The notes under the pieces were generated by a model, which saw nothing but the letters and a program-made list of their open reading frames with translations, searched no databases and was not told where the DNA came from. A DNA stretch of 5,467 nucleotides, from assembly GCA_003223775.1 (NCBI GenBank), contig QHWK01000502.1:1-5467 (forward strand), in the 5' to 3' direction. Made by a program: the position numbers and the translations under genes. Of the stretch, positions 1 through 5,456 are shown piece by piece (position 1 is the stretch's first letter; the number at the start of each line of letters is the position of its first letter). This DNA comes from Acidobacteriota bacterium (lineage in GTDB: Bacteria; Acidobacteriota; Vicinamibacteria; Vicinamibacterales; CAVVIG01).

Positions 1-138
1 GATGCCGATCGTCACGAAGCCGGCGCGCGCGAACTCCACGGCGAGCGGCAGGCCGACGTAGCCGAGGCCGACGACGCCGACGCGCGCCCTGCGTGCGCCG
101 AGCTTGCCGCGCAGGCTCTCATACCACTGATCACTCAC
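1..138 (-). CDS. Nucleotide-sugar dehydrogenase, N-terminal fragment (UDP-glucose / UDP-HexNAc 6-dehydrogenase family)
   Basis: Only the first 46 codons are present; the gene runs off the left edge of the window. The translation begins VSDQWYESLRGKLGARRARV and continues into GVVGLGYVGLPLA (residues 21-33). This is the glycine-rich NAD-binding loop of the UDP-glucose/UDP-N-acetylmannosamine dehydrogenase family, and the YVGLP signature is very characteristic. These cytoplasmic enzymes oxidise C6 of a UDP-sugar to a carboxylate using two NAD+, supplying uronic acid precursors for capsule or exopolysaccharide. The GTG start is supported by a strong GGAGGA ribosome site 6 bases upstream and by a 4-base GTGA overlap with the stop of the preceding ATPase gene, which implies translational coupling. 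The roughly 19 residues before the Rossmann strand resemble the WbpA/TviB-like HexNAc dehydrogenases more than short UDP-glucose dehydrogenases, but the substrate cannot be decided from this fragment. The catalytic cysteine lies outside the window. Confidence 0.88.
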   Translation of the reverse strand, partial: MSDQWYESLRGKLGARRARVGVVGLGYVGLPLAVEFARAGFVTIGI

Positions 139-1412
139 AGCGAATCCTCCAGGACTGGTTCGGGCGTGCCGAGGAGCGTGTTCTTCATGCGGCGCCAGAA
201 GCCGGGGCGCCGCTTCGACTGATACATCGCGAAGGACGGGGACTGCACGCGCGGACGCGCAGCGGGCGCGGCGGAGGCGGGCGGCCAGGCCGACGCCACG
301 GGCGCGTGCGCGACGGCCGGCTGCGCCGCCTGCGCCTGCGCCTGCGTGCGCAGCAGGCGATATTGATCCGCGAGCACGCGGCGCTGCTCGGCGAGCTCTT
401 TCTCGCGGCTCGCCATTTCCTGCTCGCGCCGCCGCAGCTCTTTCTCGCGCTCCGCGAGCTCGCGCGCGAGCTTGTCGTCTTCAGCCGTGCGCATCGCCGC
501 GATCGGCGCGGCCGCCGCCGCGGCGATCGGGGCCGGGATGGCGCTCGACGGCACCGCCGGCACGACCGACTCGCGCCGGTTCGGGTTCGACCGCGGACCG
601 AGGACGCCCGTCGCGTCGAGATCGGCGATCACTTCCTGCACGAGCGACGCGTCGATGACCGGCCGCTCCTCGCCGTAGCCGAACACGAGCGTCGCGTCGG
701 CGATGACGTTGATCAGGCGCGGTACGCCGCCGCTGCGCGCGTGAATCGCGTCGGTGACGTCGCGCGGGAACTCGAGCGGCGTCGAGATCGACGCGCGCGC
801 GAGTCGATGGTTGACGTAGTGCGCGGTCTCCTCGGCATCGAGCGGCTCGAGGTGATAGCTCACCGTGATCCGCTGCCGCAGCTGCTCGAGCTCGGGGCGA
901 TCGAGCTTGTCGCGGAGATCCGGCTGCCCGATGAGGATGATCTGCAGCAGCTTCGACTTCTCCGTCTCCAGGTTCGACAGCATCCGGATCTCTTCGAGCG
1001 CCGGGAGCGAGAGGTTCTGCGCTTCGTCGATCACGAGCAGCACGAGCCGCCCGGCCGCGCGCTCGTTCACGAGGAACTCGCCGAGCATCTTGAGCATCGC
1101 CGGCTTCGACAGGCCCGACGGATCGAGGCCGAGATCGATCATCGCCGACTCGATGAGCTCGCGCGGATCGAGCAGCGTGTTCATCACGCGCGCGACGGTC
1201 GTGTGGCTGTCGAGCCCGCGCACCATCGTCTGCAGCAGCGTCGTCTTGCCGGATCCGATCGCGCCGGTGATGACGATGAAGCCGGCGTGGCTCTCGATGC
1301 CGTAGCGGAGGTAGCTGAGCGCCTCCTTGTGCACGCGGCTCGGATAGAGGTAAACCGGGTCCGGAGTGAGCGCGAAGGGGCGCTCGCGAAGGCGGTAGAA
1401 GCGTTCGTACAT
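135..1412 (-). CDS. ExeA-like AAA ATPase of the PEP-CTERM/exosortase-associated type, with C-terminal coiled-coil extension
   Basis: This 425-residue protein opens with MYERFYRLRERPFALTPDP, the usual start of ExeA/GspA-like ATPases found in exosortase (PEP-CTERM) polysaccharide loci. Walker A is GAIGSGKTT (50-58) and Walker B is LVLLVIDEAQ (123-132, with D129 and E130). IGQPDL (161-166) and LRQRI (178-182) are the conserved sensor and arginine-containing segments, and the SGGVPRLIN lid motif is at 227-235. The ATPase core ends near residue 268. After it come a Pro/Ala-rich linker (about 270-310), a highly charged heptad-like helix rich in Glu, Arg and Lys (about 311-358), a second Ala/Pro linker, and a basic-aromatic stretch (KRRPGFWRRMKNTLLG, 400-415) that could contact the membrane. 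No signal peptide or transmembrane segment is seen, so the protein is cytoplasmic or peripheral. Family members are presumed to energise or regulate envelope assembly or export; the actual partner is unknown. The ATG follows a GGAGA ribosome site by 6 bases and lies 12 bases after the previous stop. Confidence 0.9.
   Translation of the reverse strand: MYERFYRLRERPFALTPDPVYLYPSRVHKEALSYLRYGIESHAGFIVITGAIGSGKTTLLQTMVRGLDSHTTVARVMNTLLDPRELIESAMIDLGLDPSGLSKPAMLKMLGEFLVNERAAGRLVLLVIDEAQNLSLPALEEIRMLSNLETEKSKLLQIILIGQPDLRDKLDRPELEQLRQRITVSYHLEPLDAEETAHYVNHRLARASISTPLEFPRDVTDAIHARSGGVPRLINVIADATLVFGYGEERPVIDASLVQEVIADLDATGVLGPRSNPNRRESVVPAVPSSAIPAPIAAAAAAPIAAMRTAEDDKLARELAEREKELRRREQEMASREKELAEQRRVLADQYRLLRTQAQAQAAQPAVAHAPVASAWPPASAAPAARPRVQSPSFAMYQSKRRPGFWRRMKNTLLGTPEPVLEDSL
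145..150 (-). promoter_or_regulatory. Ribosome binding site deciding the GTG start of the dehydrogenase
   Basis: On the minus strand GGAGGA is followed by a 6-base spacer and GTG (138-136). It lies inside the last codons of the ATPase gene. It is a near-perfect Shine-Dalgarno match and favours this GTG, as no in-frame ATG occurs between it and the Rossmann motif. Confidence 0.75.
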
Positions 1413-1418
1413 GTACGG

Positions 1419-1423
1419 TCTCC
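1419..1423 (-). promoter_or_regulatory. Ribosome binding site of the ATPase gene
   Basis: GGAGA on the minus strand lies 6 bases before the ATG (1412-1410), in the 12-base gap after the nucleotidyltransferase stop. It supports the chosen start. Confidence 0.7.
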
Positions 1424-1424
1424 G

Positions 1425-2288
1425 TTACTCTCCGGACGCCGGGGAGAGCGGCATCGCATCGCCGTCCGGATGCATCCGGACGGCGCGGACCACGATCGTC
1501 GCGTCGGGTTGCTCGATCACGGCCGTCGTCGCCGACGGCCGCAGATCGCCGGCGAGCAGCAGATCCTCGCCTTCGATCGCCGGAAGAATCTCGCGCACCG
1601 CGCGCTCGTAGTCCTCCGGGAAATCGATCTCGGTCCACGGGTAGCCGCGCGTGCCGACGACGTGCAGCGGGCGGCGCTCCGCGAAATCGGCGAAGGCGCG
1701 CGGCGCCCAGTCCTTGAGCCCGCCGGCGGCGACGCGCTGGTCGAGCAGCGACGCGATCAGCCGCGCGCCGTCGGCCCCGAACTTGACGATGCCGACGTTC
1801 TCGCCGTCGGCCTCGTCGGGCGGCAGCGCCTTGGAGATCGCGGCGACGCGCCCGCGCCGCACGCGAATCTTCATCTCCTCGTCGCCGAACGGCTCCGCAT
1901 CGTCGTCCTGGTAGGCGATGAGGAGCGCGTCCTCGTCGCGCGCCGTCACGAGGTCGCCGAGCAGCTGCGGATGGAAGAGCACGTCACAGTTCATGACCAC
2001 GAAGCCGTCGTTCAGCAGAGGTCGTGCCATCCACAGCGAATACAAGCTGTTGGTCTGCGCGTACCGCGTGTTCTCGATATAGGCGACGCCCGGGCCGCAG
2101 ACGCGGCGCACATGGTCCGCCTGACAGCCGACGACGATCGCGATGTCGTCGATGCCGACCGTTTGCAGCGCATCGATCTGCCGCTCGACGAGCGTCCGGC
2201 CGCCGACGCGAAGCAGGCATTTGGGCTTGTCGCCGATCGTGCCGTTCAAGCGCGATCCCTTGCCTGCCGCCAGAATGATTCCTCTCAT
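1425..2288 (-). CDS. LicC-like nucleotidyltransferase (phosphocholine or sugar-phosphate cytidylyl/nucleotidyltransferase)
   Basis: This 287-residue cytoplasmic enzyme transfers a nucleotide from an NTP to a phosphorylated sugar or alcohol. It shows LAAGKGSRL (6-14, nucleotide-binding loop), KPKCLL (21-26), NCDVLF (100-105, with metal-binding D102) and TEIDFPEDYERA (219-230, second metal site at D222). The segment YAQTNSLYSLWMAR (76-89) is typical of the LicC/COG1213 branch, which includes CTP:phosphocholine and related cytidylyltransferases, rather than of RmlA or GalU. The substrate is therefore likely phosphocholine, an aminoethylphosphonate-type group or a sugar phosphate, but the sequence does not settle which. 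The catalytic fold should end near residue 235-240. The remaining ~50 residues are an unexplained tail partly encoded by a perfect palindrome. The ATG is preceded by GAGGT with a 4-base spacer, and a G-rich inverted-repeat element ends 14 bases upstream of it, so expression may be partly separate from the flippase gene. Confidence 0.87.
   Translation of the reverse strand: MRGIILAAGKGSRLNGTIGDKPKCLLRVGGRTLVERQIDALQTVGIDDIAIVVGCQADHVRRVCGPGVAYIENTRYAQTNSLYSLWMARPLLNDGFVVMNCDVLFHPQLLGDLVTARDEDALLIAYQDDDAEPFGDEEMKIRVRRGRVAAISKALPPDEADGENVGIVKFGADGARLIASLLDQRVAAGGLKDWAPRAFADFAERRPLHVVGTRGYPWTEIDFPEDYERAVREILPAIEGEDLLLAGDLRPSATTAVIEQPDATIVVRAVRMHPDGDAMPLSPASGE
1460..1485. repeat. Perfect 26-bp palindrome inside the 3' end of the nucleotidyltransferase gene
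   Basis: The half-site CGCCGTCCGGATG (1460-1472) is followed directly by its exact reverse complement CATCCGGACGGCG (1473-1485), with no spacer. It encodes residues 268-277 of the nucleotidyltransferase (within RAVRMHPDGD) and ends 33 bases before the stop codon in the direction of transcription. A smaller hairpin, ctctcc (1428-1433) paired with ggagag (1443-1448), follows up to the stop codon. There is no T-run after either, so this is not a normal intrinsic terminator. In RNA it could form a stem of about 11 bp with a 4-base loop. Possible roles are mRNA processing or stability, or a dimeric protein-binding site. Confidence 0.8.
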
Positions 2289-2292
2289 CTGT

Positions 2293-2297
2293 ACCTC
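2293..2297 (-). promoter_or_regulatory. Ribosome binding site of the nucleotidyltransferase gene
   Basis: GAGGT on the minus strand lies 4 bases before the ATG (2288-2286). It lies directly downstream of the C-rich end (in transcript sense) of the 2302-2426 repeat element, so folding of that element could affect access to it. Confidence 0.6.
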
Positions 2298-2301
2298 GAG
2301 A

Positions 2302-2426
2302 GGGGATTGGGGATCGGGGATTCGGGATTCGTTAGATCACGACCGTCACGCTGTCTACGAAACCCGATGTTTAGCGAATCCCTCTTCCCTACTCCCCTAA
2401 TCCCCAATCCCTAATCCCCAATCCCC
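2302..2426. repeat. Intergenic G-run inverted-repeat element (GGGGATT-type), G-quadruplex-capable on both strands
   Basis: The element fills most of the 149-base gap between the flippase and nucleotidyltransferase genes. The left arm (2302-2331) on the plus strand has G-runs at 2302-2305, 2309-2312, 2316-2319 and 2324-2326, separated by ATT, ATC and ATTC. The right arm (2375-2426) has the same design on the minus strand, with seven G-runs of 3-4 at 2426-2423, 2419-2416, 2411-2409, 2405-2402, 2397-2394, 2389-2387 and 2382-2380, separated by 3-4 bases. The outer ends pair perfectly over 13 bp (2302-2314 with 2414-2426) and the inner ends over 8 bp (2324-2331 with 2375-2382), around a 43-base unrelated loop. 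The right arm holds two exact 14-base tandem copies (2398-2411 and 2412-2425). Both arms meet the simple rule for G-quadruplexes. It lacks a transposase and a T-run, so it is not an IS element or a standard terminator. Confidence 0.85.
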
Positions 2427-2437
2427 ACGAACGTGAG

Positions 2438-4015
2438 CTACGCCGCCGCCGCCACGCGCCGGCGCGCACGCGCCAGCTCGATCACTTTCGCCAGGTAGAG
2501 CTGCCGCTCATCTCTCTTCACAGCGAATGCCAGGAACGTCGCGAGGTAGACGAGCGAGCCGACGGCGCCAGCGAGGCCGACGGCGAACAGCCGCGCTGGC
2601 AGCGCGTCGCGCAGCGGCAGCACCACGATCGCCATCACCGCGAGCGGCCAGATCGTCGGCCACACGGCGTACCGAAAGGCTTCAGCCGTGCCGATTCCGA
2701 CACGACGGCACGCCGCCGGCCAGAGGATCACGATCGAGGTGAAGACGACCGGCACGAACGTGCCGAACGCCTGGCCGACGAGGCCGTAGCGCCGGATCCA
2801 CAGCAGGCTCAGCGCGACGTTCGCGATCGCCGCGCTCAGGTTCGCGAAGGCGACGAGGCGATGCTCGCCGGCGCCCTTGAGCACGGTGGTCGCCGACGCG
2901 TTGCCGACGCGAATCGCGACGACGACGATCAGGATCTGCGCGACGACAATGCTCTCGTCGAACTTCGGCCCGACCCACGCGCGCACGAGCGGCCCCATGA
3001 GAAAGAACAGCGTGCCGGCGAGCGGCATGACCGTGGCGAGCGAGAGGCGGGTCCCTTCCACGAAGAGCGCGCGCAGCCGATCCGCCTTCTTTCCGGCGTC
3101 GCTGTCGACGACGACCGGGAAGAGGACGCCGTTGAACTGGTTCGTGAGGCGCTGCAGCATCTCGGCGAGCCGCTGCGGCACGGTCCACAGCGTGACGGCG
3201 GACGCCGACAGATACGCGCCGATGACGATCGCGTCGATCGAGTAGTTCAGCTTGTTCGCCCAGTCGATGATCGCGATGTAGACGCTGAAGGAGGTCAGCT
3301 CGCGCACGCGCGACCAGAGAAAGAGCGACGGCCGCAGCGAGAGCGCCGGGAACACGTGATAGGCGTTCAACCGGTAGACGAAGTAGGTGAGGATGCGCAC
3401 GCTCGTCGTCACCGTGACGAGCTGCACGAGCGACGCGCCGGCGACGAGCATCACGACGTTGACCGCCGCGACGATCAGGCTGCTGCAGACGCCGACCATG
3501 TTGTTCAGGTCGTAGCGCTGGAAGCCGTTGATGATGCCGCCGAAGATGCTGAAGGGGAAGCCGAGCGACACGTAGACGCCGATGACGAGCATCAGCGCGC
3601 GCCCCGTGGCCGCCTGATCCGGGGTGATCGCGAACACGCGCCCGATGTTGAGCGCGAGCGCCACGAACACGCCGTACGCGACGAGCCCGACGACCCCGAA
3701 GATGACGAACAGGGTGCTCGCGATCTCGTTCAGCCCGCGCGCGTCGCGCTTCGCGCGGTAGTAGGCGACGAACTTGACGATCGATCCGCCGAAGCCCAGA
3801 TCGAGGACGGAGAAGTACGTCGTCATCGATGCCGTGAGCATCCAGAGGCCGTACGCCGCCTGCCCGAGATGATGGACGTTGAAGGGAAGGAGCACGAGCC
3901 CGATCAGCCCGTCCATCGCAATCGCGACGTAGCGCGTCGTCACGTTGCGCGCGACGCGCGCGAGCTGGCGATCGTCGCTGCCCCAGATGTCCGCCCGGTC
4001 GCCGCCGATGCTCAC
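2438..4015 (-). CDS. Wzx-like polysaccharide flippase (MVF/MOP superfamily membrane protein)
   Basis: This 525-residue, strongly hydrophobic protein is likely to flip undecaprenyl-diphosphate-linked oligosaccharide across the inner membrane. Roughly 12-14 membrane segments can be read, at about residues 28-46, 55-75, 101-121, 138-161, 173-195, 199-217, 243-268, 325-343, 354-371, 385-405, 412-434, 449-467 and 476-498. The loop DLGFGGSIVKFVAYY (72-86) after the second helix is typical of the Polysacc_synt/RfbX family, and the length is somewhat above the usual 420-500. The C-terminus is short, basic and cytoplasmic, ending RARRRVAAAA. The start is the GTG at 4015-4013, which overlaps the sugar-transferase stop by four bases (GTGA) and has GGAAAGG 7 bases upstream. 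The same frame is open further upstream, but that part is Arg/Ala/Asp-rich shadow of the sugar transferase and is rejected. The next in-frame ATG (residue 34) would cut into the first helix. The specific glycan carried cannot be read from the sequence. Confidence 0.88.
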   Translation of the reverse strand: MSIGGDRADIWGSDDRQLARVARNVTTRYVAIAMDGLIGLVLLPFNVHHLGQAAYGLWMLTASMTTYFSVLDLGFGGSIVKFVAYYRAKRDARGLNEIASTLFVIFGVVGLVAYGVFVALALNIGRVFAITPDQAATGRALMLVIGVYVSLGFPFSIFGGIINGFQRYDLNNMVGVCSSLIVAAVNVVMLVAGASLVQLVTVTTSVRILTYFVYRLNAYHVFPALSLRPSLFLWSRVRELTSFSVYIAIIDWANKLNYSIDAIVIGAYLSASAVTLWTVPQRLAEMLQRLTNQFNGVLFPVVVDSDAGKKADRLRALFVEGTRLSLATVMPLAGTLFFLMGPLVRAWVGPKFDESIVVAQILIVVVAIRVGNASATTVLKGAGEHRLVAFANLSAAIANVALSLLWIRRYGLVGQAFGTFVPVVFTSIVILWPAACRRVGIGTAEAFRYAVWPTIWPLAVMAIVVLPLRDALPARLFAVGLAGAVGSLVYLATFLAFAVKRDERQLYLAKVIELARARRRVAAAA

Positions 4016-5388
4016 TTGGCGCCCTTTCCGAAGAGGATGACCTTCACCGTGTCTAGCACGATGGTGAGATCGAAGAAGACCGAGAGGTGCTTGATGTAGT
4101 AGAGGTCGTAGCGCAGCTTCTCCATGGCGTCTTCGACGGTGGAGCCGTACTGGTATTTCACCTGCGCCCAGCCGGTGAGCCCCGGCCGCACGGCGTGCCG
4201 CTGGAGATAGAAGGGGATCTCGCGCGCGAGCTGCTCGACGAAGAACGGCCGCTCGGGGCGCGGGCCGACGAAGCTCATGTCGCCGCGCATCACGTTCCAG
4301 AGCTGCGGCAGCTCGTCGAACCGCGTCTGGCGGATGAAGCGGCCCACGCGCGTGATGCGATCGTCCTTGTCGCGCGCCCACACCGGCGTGCCCGTCTCGG
4401 CGTCCGATCGCATCGAGCGGAACTTGTAGATCTTGAAGACGCGGCCGTCCTCGCCGACGCGCTCCTGGCTGTAGAGCGCCGGCCCGTGCGAGTCGAGCTT
4501 GATCGCGATCGCCGTCAGCAGCATCAGCGGCGAGGTGCAGATCGCGAGGATGATCGAGAACGACAGGTCGAGCATCCGCTTGACGAAGCGCGTGAGCCGC
4601 GACGCCCGGAAGCCGTCGGAGAAGATCAGCCAGCTCGGTTTGAGGTCGTCGATCAGGATCTTTCCGGTCAGCCGCTCGTAGGTCGTCGTCGCGTCCTCGA
4701 CGCGGACGCCCGACATCTTCGCCCGCAGCAGCGCCTCGATCGGCAGCCGCCCGCGGCGGTCCGACAGGCCGACGACGATCCGGTCCACGTGGCGGTTCGC
4801 GACGATGCGATCGATGTCGTTGGCGGTGCCGAGGATGTCGTGATGGCGGACGTAGGTGGCCTTCTCGCGCTCGTCGACGAAGCCGACGAGCCGGTACGCG
4901 AAGTCCTGGTTCGTGCCGATCTGCTGCGCGAGCACGCGCGCGGTCTTCCCGGTGCCGACGATGAGCACGCGCTCCTCGAGATGCGGATCGCGCGCGAGGT
5001 GATTGAACGTGATCCGCCACGTCAGCACCGCAACGACGAAGACGCCGAGCGCGGTGACGAACGTGCCCGGATCGAGGATCAGCGTCGGGAACATCACGCC
5101 CGCGAAGGCGAGCACGATCGCCGCCGCGCCCGCCGCCTGCAGCAGGCGCACCACCAGCTCGCGGTTCGAGTGCACGACCGTGAGGTCGTAGAGATCGTTG
5201 TAGTAGAAGCACAGCTGGCACAGCGCCGTGACGAGGACGATCTTCGACAGCATCACGGCGGGCGCGTCGGTTGTGGTGAACGCGCCGTGGAGGCTCGCTG
5301 CCAGCGTCATCGACCCCGAGATGAGCACGATCTCGAAGCCGAAGACCGTCAACCCCCGAATCGACACGTTCCGATTGAAGACCTGCAT
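4012..5388 (-). CDS. Polyprenyl-phosphate sugar-1-phosphate transferase (EpsB/WbaP-like, PEP-CTERM-associated type)
   Basis: This 458-residue inner-membrane enzyme starts polysaccharide synthesis by moving a sugar phosphate from a UDP-sugar to undecaprenyl phosphate. The N-terminus has about four membrane helices (about 13-31, 47-62, 84-101, 112-129). A cytoplasmic Rossmann-like domain follows, beginning VLIVGTGKTA (141-150). Next come a hydrophobic re-entrant helix (about 272-296) and the catalytic bacterial sugar transferase domain (about 266-452). Catalytic signatures are SQERVGEDGRVFKIYKFRSM (307-326), TRFDELPQLWNVMRGDMSFV (355-374, with the Asp-Glu pair D358/E359), GPRPERP (375-381) and RPGLTGWAQV (401-410). 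Length and architecture fit the full-length EPS sugar transferase family, including the subgroup found in exosortase loci, and nothing appears truncated. The ATG is preceded by AGGAA with a 6-base spacer. It is the first complete gene of the apparent operon and overlaps the flippase by 4 bases. The sugar donor (galactose, glucose or HexNAc phosphate) is not determinable here. Confidence 0.93.
   Translation of the reverse strand: MQVFNRNVSIRGLTVFGFEIVLISGSMTLAASLHGAFTTTDAPAVMLSKIVLVTALCQLCFYYNDLYDLTVVHSNRELVVRLLQAAGAAAIVLAFAGVMFPTLILDPGTFVTALGVFVVAVLTWRITFNHLARDPHLEERVLIVGTGKTARVLAQQIGTNQDFAYRLVGFVDEREKATYVRHHDILGTANDIDRIVANRHVDRIVVGLSDRRGRLPIEALLRAKMSGVRVEDATTTYERLTGKILIDDLKPSWLIFSDGFRASRLTRFVKRMLDLSFSIILAICTSPLMLLTAIAIKLDSHGPALYSQERVGEDGRVFKIYKFRSMRSDAETGTPVWARDKDDRITRVGRFIRQTRFDELPQLWNVMRGDMSFVGPRPERPFFVEQLAREIPFYLQRHAVRPGLTGWAQVKYQYGSTVEDAMEKLRYDLYYIKHLSVFFDLTIVLDTVKVILFGKGAK
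4023..4029 (-). promoter_or_regulatory. Ribosome binding site deciding the GTG start of the flippase
   Basis: GGAAAGG on the minus strand lies 7 bases before the GTG at 4015-4013, within the last codons of the sugar transferase. Together with the GTGA overlap it supports this start over the longer open frame upstream. Confidence 0.65.
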
Positions 5389-5394
5389 CTCGGG

Positions 5395-5399
5395 TTCCT
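5395..5399 (-). promoter_or_regulatory. Ribosome binding site of the sugar transferase gene
   Basis: AGGAA on the minus strand lies 6 bases before the ATG (5388-5386). It falls between the start codon and the G-rich hairpin element at 5403-5456. Confidence 0.65.
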
Positions 5400-5402
5400 G
5401 AA

Positions 5403-5456
5403 GGGGCTCGGGGCTCGGGGCTCGCTGTTGCGTGGAAGGCGTAGCCCCGAGCCCCG
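5403..5456. repeat. Leader G-run inverted-repeat element (GGGGCTC-type hairpin)
   Basis: The left arm on the plus strand is three tandem 7-base units GGGGCTC (5403-5423). The right arm (5443-5456, AGCCCCGAGCCCCG) is the exact reverse complement of 5409-5422, giving a 14-bp perfect stem around a 20-base loop. Because the left arm is repetitive, the right arm can also pair one unit over (13 bp with 5403-5415). In the transcript of the sugar transferase gene the G-rich arm comes first and the C-rich arm ends 14 bases before the ATG. Only three G4 runs stand in tandem in the left arm; a GGG at 5392-5394 is 8 bases away, so quadruplex potential is weaker than in the element at 2302-2426. No clear sigma-70-type promoter was seen in the 79 bases upstream of the gene, and the element may continue or repeat beyond the window edge. 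Confidence 0.8.

Noticed and set aside
2329..2357. A possible minus-strand promoter in the loop of the intergenic element: TAGACA, 17-base spacer, TAACGA.
   Set aside because: The -35 box matches well (5 of 6) and the spacing is right, but the -10 box matches only two consensus positions. I would not annotate it without transcript start data.
93..2414. A very long open frame on the plus strand opposite the ATPase and nucleotidyltransferase genes.
   Set aside because: It spans two well-identified antisense genes and the repeat element. Its product is dominated by Arg, His, Glu, Asp and Ala with no recognisable domain, as expected for the antisense of G+C-rich codons.
2398..2425. CRISPR-like or satellite repeat from the 14-base tandem copies.
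   Set aside because: Only two direct copies occur with no spacers, and they are part of the G-run arm pattern.
2302..2426. Intrinsic terminator after the flippase gene.
   Set aside because: Pairing is imperfect with a 43-base loop and there is no T-run in the transcript sense, so it does not fit a Rho-independent terminator.
2302..2426. MITE or insertion sequence, because of terminal inverted repeats.
   Set aside because: No transposase and no flanking target-site duplication is visible (bases outside the ends do not repeat). The arms are simple G-run units rather than typical transposon ends. Copy number elsewhere could reopen this.
2861..4099. A 1.2 kb open frame on the plus strand opposite the flippase.
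   Set aside because: The product is a charged, low-complexity Arg/Asp/Glu/His/Val mixture and crosses the flippase/sugar-transferase junction. It is a composition shadow of a hydrophobic membrane protein gene.
4016..5221. Upstream continuation of the flippase reading frame, which would give a 927-residue protein.
   Set aside because: The extra part is Arg/Ala/Asp-rich, lacks domains and lies out of frame over the clearly identified sugar transferase. The GTG at 4015 has a ribosome site and the standard 4-base overlap.
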